Origin: Planctomycetota bacterium
GTDB lineage: Bacteria > Planctomycetota > PLA2
NCBI GenBank assembly: GCA_021776735.1
Contig: JAJFFH010000027.1
Span: forward strand, 62,001 to 126,000
Direction: 5' to 3'
DNA: 64,000 bases
The notes beneath the pieces were generated by a model. It ran no database searches and was not told the origin of the DNA. It saw only the letters and a program-made list of their open reading frames with translations. Below, piece by piece: positions 15,904 to 23,590 of the stretch. Made by a program: the position numbers and the translations under genes. Numbering within the stretch: the stretch's first letter is position 1; each line of letters opens with the position of its first letter.

Positions 15904-18790
15904 TCTCGATCGTCACGCGGACGACCTCGCGCATTTCGTCGCGCAGCTTGAGATCGGCCTGCGCGCGGCGCACCGTGGCGCCGGTTCGGCCCGCATCGCG
16001 GATCACGGTGACATGGGCGCGCGCCGCCGAACGCTTCGGGCTCGGACGAAAGTGGTTCACGCGAATCACGTAGGTGCCGGGAACGGCGTGCCGGAGAACG
16101 TAGACCTCGGAGCCCGCGCCGGTCGTCTGGTCGGCGAGGAGGTGCCCGCCGCTCGCGGCGCGCGGGCGGCGCCAGTTGCAGACGTCACTGAACGGATCGA
16201 CGACATGCAAATCGACGTCTGCGCCGAGCGTGTCCCAGTGCAGGATCACGACGAGGTCCGCGGCCTGTTTCGGCTGGAGGCCCGCAAGAACCAGGCGCGC
16301 GTGCGCGGCCCAGAATCCGGTGGTGTATCGACCCGCGATCTGTGCGCACAACCGCGGCCCGATGCCGTCCTTGAGGCCGGCGGCTCTCGCGAAGACCACC
16401 CCCAGGTGGAGGCGCTCGTTCCGTTCGCAGGCCAGAGCGAGGTCGTGATAGATGCCCGGGGTGGGAGTTCGTTGGGCAGCGCGCGTGAGCAATCGCAGCG
16501 CGCGTGTCGGGTTGCCCGCGTCGAGTGCCGCTTGGCCCGCACGCTGCAACTCGTCCGGACCGCGGTCGTCGTCGCCTGCGCTGGCAGCAAGAAAATCCTT
16601 GTCGGGCACATGGTCGAGCATCGCAAGCATGGTGGCGCGGTCGCCGGTGGGCCGGGTTCGTTCAAACAGGTGCCGCCACTTCGCGCGCGGTGTGGATTGC
16701 GGGCGGTCCTTGAGCCAGTCCGTGGCCGGATGGCGCGCGACCGATGCCTTGTCCTTGGCGTTCTGGATCGCGGGAGCGGCGATCTTGAAGCGCTTGTAGT
16801 CTCGCGCGGACTCCAGCATCAGCAGTGAGCACGTCTCCCGCACGATGCGGAAATGGCGCGCGTAGGCCTCCGGCACGCCCGTGCCTCCAGCTGCGAACGG
16901 CTCGAGCCGGGCGACGGCGATCTCACCGTAGACCCGTTTCGCGAGGGGCGTGGAGAGGGGCGCGGGGACGGCGGCGGACCAGACCCGCGACACGCCGTTT
17001 TGACGAACGCGCATCTGCACGCGCGCCCCTGGCTCAGGGGTGCCGCGACCGGCGAGCACGAGCGCCTGACCCGCCTCGATCACGCCGTCGCGCGCGAGCA
17101 CATCGCTGCATCCGGAGAGTCTCACATCGTCGATGATCCACGTTCCGGCCGGCAGATGGCGAACGAGGCGCAGGGCCGTGTAACCGTTTCCGGCAAGGGC
17201 CAGGACGGGTGCCGTGGCGATGTCGTGGCTGTACACGCCGTCCGGCTGCGCATGTTGGGACCGGCCATTGAGCCGCACCTCGCAGGGGCGTTTCGTTTGC
17301 GGCAGCGTGAGTTCGAACCGGAGTGCTGCGGCGTCGTCCGCGGCTTGGAGGTCGATGTCGTAGGCGAGCACCACCTGGTGAAGCTTCTTGGGTTCGAGCG
17401 GAAACAGTCGTGCCGAGAACACGCCGCCGCCGTCCCATTCAAGCAGCGCCGGGTCTCTGCGCTCGCTCGTGATCGCGCTGTAGGCGGTTCGCGCGCGGTG
17501 CCGCTCGACCATGCGCGCGTGCTTGGTGCGCGGCCAGTTGCCGGGCCGCCCGAGTTCGTCGGCGCGCCGCCCGCCGATCGCGGCGCCGGCGGATTTCGTT
17601 GTCGCTACCGTTGCGCCGAATCCCAGGATATGTGGCGATGCGCCGGCCGGCAGCCGGACCTGAAACGTGCCCTCGCGAATGCGCGGTCCCGCGAAGTAGA
17701 AATACAGCGACAAGCGAACGCGTGCCCGAAAACCGTCGACGCGCACGTCGGCGGCGATGGTTTCGAGCGGCAGACTCCCGGTGTCCGACAGCCGAATGCG
17801 GGAGGAGTGGGGCGGCAGGGCCGAGGGTGGGCTGTTTTGGGCAAGGCCGGCTGGGGCAGCGGCGCCGGTCGCGCCAAACACGCCGTCGTATCGGTAGTAG
17901 AACGCGAGACACATCGTGTGGAGCGCGGTGGCGCCGACGCGTCCATACACATCGGCCGCACGGCGGCCGGGATCCCACGATCCCGCAAGAGTTCCGGCGG
18001 CGCTGCGGCGCTGCGTCTTGACGACGGCGGCGTTCATCGCTTCGTTCCACTTTTTCCAACCGCTTCCACCGACCTGATAGAGCGCCATCGTTCCGAGCCA
18101 GGTGCGCAGCGGATCGGGCCGGTCTGCGTGCGGCAACCCGTGTCGCAACACGGCGTCCGCTTCCCGGCGCAACAGCGGACCCGCGTGGGACGACTCGCAG
18201 AGCATGATCCGCCCGAGCGCCTGCGCCACCGTCGCTGCCGACGTGGACGTGCGGTCGTTGCGCAGGGTCTTGAACCAGCGGCGTTCCCGCTCCACGGCTT
18301 CTTGCGCGACAGGGATGCGGGCCCTTCTTGCCGAGCGCAGCGCTGTCGCGACGAGTGCATGCACGAGCGGGTCGTCGCTCGAGCCCGACCGCGCGAGTGC
18401 CGCGAAAGCGTCTTGGGCGGGGCCACGACAGACGGACTTCGGCGACTCCCACGCGGCTTCGCAAAGCGCCAGCGTGGCCAACGCCCTTTGTTGCGTGTCG
18501 GCGTCCCGAAAGTGGCCGGAGGCATCCTGTCGCCGGCGCAGGAAGGCCAGACCGCGATATACGTTCGCGACGTAGCGATTGTCCTTGATCGTGCCCGAGT
18601 CGGTGCAGCCCATGCTTAGAAACGAGAGCACGGCGAGGCTGGTCGCTCCGACATGGGGCTTGCCTCGATAGAGCCACGCTCCGGTCTTTGGATCCTGTTG
18701 CCGGGCGAGCCAGGAGCGCGGAGAGTCTTGCCGCTCGGCTGTGGCCGGCCAACTGACCAAGAAAAGGGTGAGCACGGAGATTCGCCACAT
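15863..18790 (-). CDS. exported alpha-toroid / VIT-like / DUF2135-like multidomain protein (975 aa)
   Basis: The signal peptide MWRISVLTLFLVSWPATA leads to four recognisable parts. (1) Residues ~25-310: squalene-cyclase/prenyltransferase-like toroid repeats (GATSLAVLSFLSMGCTDSG; QQRALATLALCEAAWES). (2) ~325-500: a VIT-like beta domain (RVRLSLYFYFAGPRIREGTF; ARTAYSAITSERRDPALLEW). (3) Helical TPR-like segments near 735-800. (4) ~840-975: a DUF2135-type domain (GADVDLHVVDPFSDVCNW ... PGTYVIRVNHF). VIT proteins usually carry a von Willebrand A domain after VIT; I see no MIDAS motif here, so that part seems lost or replaced. Likely periplasmic or surface located. It is divergent from rplY and convergent with prs. 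Confidence 0.75.
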   Translation of the reverse strand: MWRISVLTLFLVSWPATAERQDSPRSWLARQQDPKTGAWLYRGKPHVGATSLAVLSFLSMGCTDSGTIKDNRYVANVYRGLAFLRRRQDASGHFRDADTQQRALATLALCEAAWESPKSVCRGPAQDAFAALARSGSSDDPLVHALVATALRSARRARIPVAQEAVERERRWFKTLRNDRTSTSAATVAQALGRIMLCESSHAGPLLRREADAVLRHGLPHADRPDPLRTWLGTMALYQVGGSGWKKWNEAMNAAVVKTQRRSAAGTLAGSWDPGRRAADVYGRVGATALHTMCLAFYYRYDGVFGATGAAAPAGLAQNSPPSALPPHSSRIRLSDTGSLPLETIAADVRVDGFRARVRLSLYFYFAGPRIREGTFQVRLPAGASPHILGFGATVATTKSAGAAIGGRRADELGRPGNWPRTKHARMVERHRARTAYSAITSERRDPALLEWDGGGVFSARLFPLEPKKLHQVVLAYDIDLQAADDAAALRFELTLPQTKRPCEVRLNGRSQHAQPDGVYSHDIATAPVLALAGNGYTALRLVRHLPAGTWIIDDVRLSGCSDVLARDGVIEAGQALVLAGRGTPEPGARVQMRVRQNGVSRVWSAAVPAPLSTPLAKRVYGEIAVARLEPFAAGGTGVPEAYARHFRIVRETCSLLMLESARDYKRFKIAAPAIQNAKDKASVARHPATDWLKDRPQSTPRAKWRHLFERTRPTGDRATMLAMLDHVPDKDFLAASAGDDDRGPDELQRAGQAALDAGNPTRALRLLTRAAQRTPTPGIYHDLALACERNERLHLGVVFARAAGLKDGIGPRLCAQIAGRYTTGFWAAHARLVLAGLQPKQAADLVVILHWDTLGADVDLHVVDPFSDVCNWRRPRAASGGHLLADQTTGAGSEVYVLRHAVPGTYVIRVNHFRPSPKRSAARAHVTVIRDAGRTGATVRRAQADLKLRDEMREVVRVTIENRRPSASPESDPR

Positions 18791-18846
18791 GCCAAGAGAA
18801 AACGAGTGGGGTACGCCGCGGTTCGGATTGGGTCTGCCCCTGATAC

Positions 18847-18858
18847 ATCGCCGTCCGT
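18847..18858 (-). repeat. dispersed repeat core, intergenic
   Basis: Exact minus-strand core with AGCAG upstream, in the 173-nt divergent gap between the VIT-protein gene and rplY. A T-run follows on the plus strand. Confidence 0.85.
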
Positions 18859-18963
18859 CTGCTTTTTTCTGCTCGGTTCGCCGCGACGGGGACCGATGGA
18901 CCCCGCGTTCCTTGGTGGGGGGTGGGTTCTCGGCTACCTTTTTCGGCTCTTCGGAGCTAGCCC

Positions 18964-19605
18964 ATGGAAATCCTCGATCTTCCCGTTCAGTCCCGTGACA
19001 AGCTCGGATCCGCGCACTCGCGCCGGTTCCGCCGTGCGGGCCGAATTCCCTGTGTCCTCTACGGCCGCGGGCAGGACACTGTCTCGCTCGATACCAGCGC
19101 CGACGGATTTGCCAACGTGCAATCGCAGCACGCGGCGGTCGTGCGGCTGGAACTGGACGGAAAGGCCCAGACCGCGCTCATTCGTGCGGTCCAATGGGAC
19201 CCATTCGGCGATTTCGTTCAACACATCGATTTTGTGCGGGTCGAGATGGAGGACGAGGTCAAGCTCTCCATTCCCGTGCACTTTACCGGCACTCCGGCCG
19301 GTGCTGTGGCTGGCGGAGTCACGCAGGCGGTGCGCACGGACGTCGAGGTGTTTGCGCGCGTCGATTCGATTCCGTCCGAAATCCTGCTCGACATCGAGGC
19401 GCTTGAGATCGGCGACACCATCTACGTCGAAGACGTCGAGTATCCCGACAATGTCCGTCCGGCCTCTCTGCCTCGCGACCTGATCGTCCATGTCGTCGAG
19501 CCCAAGAAGATCGAGGAGGAGACGGAAGAGGAGCTTGAGGAAGGCGAAGGCGCGGCGCCGGAAGGGGACCCGGACGCGAAGTCCGACTCCGATTCCGACT
19601 CGTAG
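18964..19605 (+). CDS. rplY: 50S ribosomal protein L25 (general stress protein Ctc type)
   Basis: Binds 5S rRNA in the large subunit. The N-terminal L25 domain (SRDKLGSAHSRRFRRAGRIP; CVLYGRG) is followed by the TL5/CTC C-terminal beta domain (VKLSIPVHFTGTPAGAVAGG; EILLDIEALEIGDTIYVEDV). An acidic tail ends in alternating D/S residues; the neighbouring S6 carries a similar D/S patch. 213 residues fits the two-domain form. First gene of rplY-pth-rpsF-rpsR-rplI-dnaB, an order common in bacteria. Confidence 0.95.
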   Translation: MEILDLPVQSRDKLGSAHSRRFRRAGRIPCVLYGRGQDTVSLDTSADGFANVQSQHAAVVRLELDGKAQTALIRAVQWDPFGDFVQHIDFVRVEMEDEVKLSIPVHFTGTPAGAVAGGVTQAVRTDVEVFARVDSIPSEILLDIEALEIGDTIYVEDVEYPDNVRPASLPRDLIVHVVEPKKIEEETEEELEEGEGAAPEGDPDAKSDSDSDS

Positions 19606-19623
19606 CGTTTTTTGGGCAGCTTG

Positions 19624-20229
19624 ATGGTGCCCGGTGCGCTTGTCTTCGGTATTGGCAACCCCGGGTCGGAGTACGACGGAACCCGGCATAACGTCGGGTT
19701 TGCCGTTCTGGACGGGCTTTTGGCCCGCCACGGTGGGGCTCCGTTCCGAACGGTGGAAGGTCTCGGGGTCTCCGTGTCGATGATCGAGATGGAGGGCCGC
19801 CGCTTGCTTCTGGCCAAACCGACGACGTTCGTCAACCGCTCGGGCCCGGTTCTCCGCGATTTGCGGGACGGGCATGGCCTGTCCGGCGCCGCGCTCCTCG
19901 TGATCGTCGATGATCTGGCGCTCGCCGTGGGCCGGATTCGGCTGCGGGCCCAGGGTTCGGACGGTGGACACAACGGTCTGAAGTCGATCGCTGCCGCACT
20001 CGGGACCGAGCAGTACGCCCGGCTGCGGATCGGCATCGGCAACGAACGAGCCCGCGCCGTCCCCGAATTTGTGCTGGCGCGTGTTCCAGATGCGGAGCGT
20101 CCGATGCTCGCGGAGGCTGTTCTACGGGCCGCGGATGCGGTAGACACATGGGTCCGGCTCGGAATTGAACGAGCGATGGGAGTGGTCAACGCGCCGTCCG
20201 ATCTTGACCGACCCCAAAGCGGCGCTTAG
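19624..20229 (+). CDS. pth: peptidyl-tRNA hydrolase
   Basis: Recycles peptidyl-tRNAs dropped from ribosomes. It has GIGNPGSEYDGTRHNVGF, which includes the catalytic His, then KPTTFVNRSGPVL (conserved Asn), VIVDDLALAVGRIRLR (catalytic-network Asp) and GSDGGHNGLKSIAAALGT. The ATG at 19624 fits the family N-terminus; a TTG at 19612 would add four residues. 201 residues is standard. It lies 18 nt after rplY. Confidence 0.96.
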   Translation: MVPGALVFGIGNPGSEYDGTRHNVGFAVLDGLLARHGGAPFRTVEGLGVSVSMIEMEGRRLLLAKPTTFVNRSGPVLRDLRDGHGLSGAALLVIVDDLALAVGRIRLRAQGSDGGHNGLKSIAAALGTEQYARLRIGIGNERARAVPEFVLARVPDAERPMLAEAVLRAADAVDTWVRLGIERAMGVVNAPSDLDRPQSGA

Positions 20230-20270
20230 CCTGTTCCGTTTCCCCCTATCAGTTTGAATCGAAAGCGAAA

Positions 20271-20726
20271 ATGTATCCGTACGAGGGCATGTTCCTGATC
20301 GACCCGGCTCTGCACGGCGCCGACCCCGAAGGGGTCGAGAAGACCGTGTCCGGCCTGCTCGAGAAACACGGCGCCAAAATCCACGATTTTGAGCGCTGGG
20401 ACGACCGCAAGTTGGCCTACGAAATCAAGGGCCACCGGCGCGGCGTCTACCTGCTTACCCACTTCGAGATGCCCGGGGATAACCTCCCCGAGCTCACGAG
20501 TGATTTCCGCATCACTGAGTGCGTTCTGCGCCAACTCTTGATCCGGCTCCACGAGGAGATCCCGGTTCATCTAGAGAACAGCGCGAAGTACCAGGAGAAG
20601 ATGCGCGAGGATCGGGATTTACGACGTGGCCGGCGCGAAGAGGGCGGTCCCCCGCCCCGTCGAGGCCGGGATTCGGATTCGGACTCGGAAGGCGTTTTCG
20701 CCGTTGGGTCGAGCGAGGACAACTAG
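20271..20726 (+). CDS. rpsF: 30S ribosomal protein S6
   Basis: Platform protein of the small subunit, pairing with S18. MYPYEGMFLIDPAL, EKHGAKIHDFERWDDRKLAY and RGVYLLTHFEM are S6 hallmarks. A charged tail after residue ~110 (RRGRREEGGPPPRRGRDSDS) extends it to 151 residues versus ~100-130 in many bacteria. Its stop abuts the rpsR start. Confidence 0.96.
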   Translation: MYPYEGMFLIDPALHGADPEGVEKTVSGLLEKHGAKIHDFERWDDRKLAYEIKGHRRGVYLLTHFEMPGDNLPELTSDFRITECVLRQLLIRLHEEIPVHLENSAKYQEKMREDRDLRRGRREEGGPPPRRGRDSDSDSEGVFAVGSSEDN

Positions 20727-20966
20727 ATGGCACCGCGGGACAAGAAGAAATTCAAGCGCTTCAAGGAGCGGCGGTGTCGCTTCACTCAGCTCAAGGTCGA
20801 GTTCATCGACTGGAAGGACACGCAGACGCTCCAGCGGCTCTGCACCGGCCAGGGCAAGATCCTCGGGCGCAAGCGCACCGGGACGAACGCCCGATTCCAG
20901 CGGATGGTCAAGGTGGCGATCAAGCGTGCGCGCTTTATGGCCCTGATGCCCTACCAGGGGAGCTAA
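20727..20966 (+). CDS. rpsR: 30S ribosomal protein S18
   Basis: Small basic rRNA-binding protein and S6 partner. The pattern RRCRFTQLKVEFIDWKDTQT, then GKILGRKRTGTNARFQRMVK, is diagnostic; the usual helix and basic C-terminal region are intact. 79 residues is normal. It starts on the base after the rpsF stop, so translation is surely coupled. Confidence 0.97.
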   Translation: MAPRDKKKFKRFKERRCRFTQLKVEFIDWKDTQTLQRLCTGQGKILGRKRTGTNARFQRMVKVAIKRARFMALMPYQGS

Positions 20967-20975
20967 GCGAAGGCC

Positions 20976-21440
20976 ATGGCACGCGAACGACGCACCGTCT
21001 CCATCCTCTTGTTGGAGGACGACGATCATCTTGGCCACGTCGGCGACGTGGTCAACGTGAAACCGGGCTACGCCCGCAACTACCTGATTCCGTCCGGCAG
21101 GGCCTGCGCGGCGTCCAAGGACGCGATGCAGCGGATCGAACGTGCCAAGAAGCGCGCCGACCAGCGTCGTACCGAGCGCGCGGCCCGCGTGGCCGCCGTC
21201 GGAGCGGCCCTGGAAGGTCTCAGCCTCACGTTCGAGGAGCGCGCGAGCGAAGAAGGCCACCTTTTCGGATCGGTCTCGGCAGCACGCATCGTCGAGGAAC
21301 TCTCGGCCCGCGACGTCCTCATCGAGGAAAAGCAGATCGAGCTGGAGGCGCCTTTGCGCGAGCTGGGCATCTTCAACGTGCCGGTTCGCCTCGACGCCGA
21401 TACCGTCAGCGAGCTCCGGATCTGGGTCGTCGAGGTCTGA
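20976..21440 (+). CDS. rplI: 50S ribosomal protein L9
   Basis: Two-domain L1-stalk-adjacent protein. The N-terminal domain has ILLLEDDDHLGHVGDVVNVK and PGYARNYLIPSGRACAAS; a central helix follows, then a C-terminal domain with SEEGHLFGSVSAARIVEEL. 154 residues, typical. It ends the ribosomal block and is followed at once by a strong hairpin. Confidence 0.97.
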   Translation: MARERRTVSILLLEDDDHLGHVGDVVNVKPGYARNYLIPSGRACAASKDAMQRIERAKKRADQRRTERAARVAAVGAALEGLSLTFEERASEEGHLFGSVSAARIVEELSARDVLIEEKQIELEAPLRELGIFNVPVRLDADTVSELRIWVVEV

Positions 21441-21482
21441 CTCCTACCAGCCTCCGGCTGGTAGGAGTCAGAGCAGGGTTTT
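21440..21482 (+). terminator. terminator hairpin after rplI
   Basis: Bases 21440-21468 form a perfect 13-bp stem with a TCC loop, starting on the last base of the rplI stop codon. A T-run (TTTTTT) follows after about a dozen bases, so termination may be partial, leaving dnaB some read-through. Confidence 0.75.
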
Positions 21483-21550
21483 TTGGCCTAACCTCTGACG
21501 ATGTTGGCGCGCCCATGTCGGACGCGGAAGGCTGGCTAGCGGTTCACCGC

Positions 21551-21875
21551 TTCGCGGTTCCCCCGCGAAGCGGGTAGGCCACCCGCCCGCGAGGCTCTCA
21601 ACGGCGTGAGCCGTTGAAGCCAAAAGACACTGCGCCCCGTCCGCCCCCGAGTTTCACCGGTTCGCGGTTCCCCCGCGAAGCGGGTAGGCCACCCGCCCGC
21701 GAGGTTCTCAACGGCGTGAGCCGTTGAAGCCAAAAGACACTGCGCCCCCGTCCGCCCCCCGAGTTTCACCGGTTCGCGGTTCCCCCGCGAAGCGGGTAGG
21801 CCACCCGTTCGCGAGGCTCTCAACGGCGTGAGCCGTTGAAGCCAAAAGACACTGCGCCCCCGTCCGACCCCGAGC
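21551..21875. repeat. three tandem ~110-bp repeat units between rplI and dnaB
   Basis: Units begin at 21551, 21661 and 21773 (periods 110 and 112 bp) and differ by only a few bases, mostly C-run length changes. Each unit contains small inverted repeats (TTCGCGG/CCGCGAA type; GGGTAGGCCACCC; TCAACGG...CCGTTGA). No plausible gene covers it. From 21876 to the dnaB start I see no other structure beyond a Shine-Dalgarno sequence. Confidence 0.92.
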
Positions 21876-22045
21876 CAAGAAGACACTCCACAGCCTATCT
21901 GCCGGTTCTCCACCTTCGTTGCTCCGGTTTTTCCCGGGGGGGTCCACCGCTTTCGCACAATTTTCGTCCTTGCCGTGCCTACGCTGGAAGAAGCGTTTCC
22001 TTTCGCGGTTCGCGCGTTAGCTTCGAGCGTCTGGAGGTGCCCGGC

Positions 22046-23395
22046 GTGGACTCGGTTCAAAAAAGTTTCACCCGCCTGCCGCCGCACAGCGAGGATGCCG
22101 AGCAATCCCTGCTCGGGGCGGTCCTGCTGGACGGCGACGTCTTGACCGACGTGATGGGCCTGCTCGTGGCCGAAGACTTCTACGCCACGTCGCATCAAAA
22201 GATCTACACGGCGTGCACGCGGCTGTTCAACGACGGTCGCCGCGTCGATGCGATCATGATCAAGGACGAGCTGGCCCGCACCAGCGATCTGGAGCGCATC
22301 GGCGGCGAGGAGTATCTGACGCGGCTCGTGGCCCTTGTGCCCAGCGCTGCCGGGGCCGAGGACTACGCGCGGATCGTCAGCGAAAAGGCGGTGCGCCGCA
22401 GCCTCATCCACGCGTGTACCGGGATCCAGTCGGCCGCGTACGAGGGCGGCTCGCCCGGACCGCAACTCCTCGACTTTGCGGAATCCGAGATCCTCGCGAT
22501 TGGCCGCGGCGCAGCCGAGCAGGAGACGGTCGGCATCCAGACGGTCCTCAACGAGACCTTCGACGAAATCCAGGCGCTGATCGACGGCGGCGCGGCGACC
22601 GGCTTGGCGACCGGCTTTTTCGAGTTCGACGAGATCACCGCGGGCCTCGGCAAGGGCGACCTCATCCTGGTTGCCGGGCGGCCCTCGATGGGCAAGACGA
22701 CGTTTTCGAACTGCATCGTCGATCAGGTCGGCGCGGTCGAGCGCAAGCCCGTCCTGTACTTCTCGATCGAGGTGAATCGGCGCCACCTCGTCCGCAACAT
22801 GCTGTGTGCGCGGTCACGGATTCCGCTCCAAAAGGTCCGGCGGGGCAACCTCGACAACACCGAAATCGAGAAACTGACCCAAGCCGCGGACGAGCTGATG
22901 GAGGCGCCGATCTACATCGACGACTCCGCCGGGCAGACGGCCATGGGGATGCGGGCCAAGGCGCGGCGCCTGCGCCAAAAGCTGGGGGAGATCGGCCTCG
23001 TCGTGATCGACTACCTCCAGCTCATGGAGACGGGCCGGGCCGAAAACCGACAGCAGGAAATCGCCCAGATCAGCCGTTCGCTCAAGGGGATGGCGCGCGA
23101 GCTGGAGTGCCCGGTCATCGCGATCTCCCAGCTCAACCGTGCCGTCGATACCCGCGAGGATCGGGTTCCGCGCATGAGCGACCTGCGCGAGTCGGGCGCG
23201 CTGGAGCAGGATGCCGACCTGATCTGCTTTTTGTACCGCGAGTTCCAGTACAAGCCCTCCGAGGAGAACAAGCACAAGGCCGAGGTGATCATCTCCAAGC
23301 AGCGAAACGGTCCGACAGGCCGGGTCTCGCTCCATTTCCAGGGCGACATCCTTCGCTTTGACAACGTGTCGTTCCAGACCGAAGAGGGCTTTTAG
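22046..23395 (+). CDS. dnaB: replicative DNA helicase DnaB
   Basis: Hexameric 5'-3' helicase that unwinds DNA at replication forks. The N-terminal primase-binding domain (PHSEDAEQSLLGAVLLDGDV) leads to the RecA-like motor: Walker A AGRPSMGKTTFSN, Walker B GLVVIDYLQLME, then CPVIAISQLNRAVDTREDRV and RMSDLRESGALEQDADLICF, with the arginine-finger region near the end. GTG at 22046 is chosen because GGAGG lies eight bases upstream; GTG 22037 is an alternative, and the longer open frame upstream runs through the tandem repeats and is not coding. 449 residues, normal. No intein is present. Confidence 0.97.
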   Translation: MDSVQKSFTRLPPHSEDAEQSLLGAVLLDGDVLTDVMGLLVAEDFYATSHQKIYTACTRLFNDGRRVDAIMIKDELARTSDLERIGGEEYLTRLVALVPSAAGAEDYARIVSEKAVRRSLIHACTGIQSAAYEGGSPGPQLLDFAESEILAIGRGAAEQETVGIQTVLNETFDEIQALIDGGAATGLATGFFEFDEITAGLGKGDLILVAGRPSMGKTTFSNCIVDQVGAVERKPVLYFSIEVNRRHLVRNMLCARSRIPLQKVRRGNLDNTEIEKLTQAADELMEAPIYIDDSAGQTAMGMRAKARRLRQKLGEIGLVVIDYLQLMETGRAENRQQEIAQISRSLKGMARELECPVIAISQLNRAVDTREDRVPRMSDLRESGALEQDADLICFLYREFQYKPSEENKHKAEVIISKQRNGPTGRVSLHFQGDILRFDNVSFQTEEGF

Positions 23396-23448
23396 CAGCG
23401 AAACACGCCCGTTCAGGGCTGTCTGGCGTCGCGGAGTTCAAAAAAAGC

Positions 23449-23460
23449 ATCGCCGTCGGT
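23449..23460 (-). repeat. dispersed repeat copy (one mismatch), intergenic
   Basis: Core with one substitution (ACCGACGGCGAT on the minus strand) and AGCGT upstream, between dnaB and bamA. Confidence 0.6.
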
Positions 23461-23559
23461 ACGCTTCCGTGCGTAAGGCTGGACAATTCCCCGCCCGCGC
23501 GACCCCACCCCCACATCGATGTGCCGGGTACGGACTCGCGTCGGTGCGGGGAGGCTGCG

Positions 23560-23565
23560 TATAAT
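23560..23565 (+). promoter_or_regulatory. probable -10 box of the bamA operon
   Basis: TATAAT 25 nt before the bamA GTG. The 13-mer TATAATCCGCGGC (23560-23572) recurs exactly at 26150-26162 before lpxC, which supports it as a promoter element. No convincing -35 is visible. Confidence 0.6.
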
Positions 23566-23590
23566 CCGCGGCTTCGTCAAGGGAATCACT

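Noticed and set aside
21551..21875. CRISPR array
   Set aside because: Units are contiguous 110-bp tandem copies without unique spacers, and no cas genes are present; the Cas4-like nuclease at 58343 stands alone.
21536..22786. 416-codon minus-strand frame across the tandem repeats and the dnaB 5' half
   Set aside because: Its repeats only mirror the 110-bp units, and its upstream half is antisense to the well-conserved dnaB.
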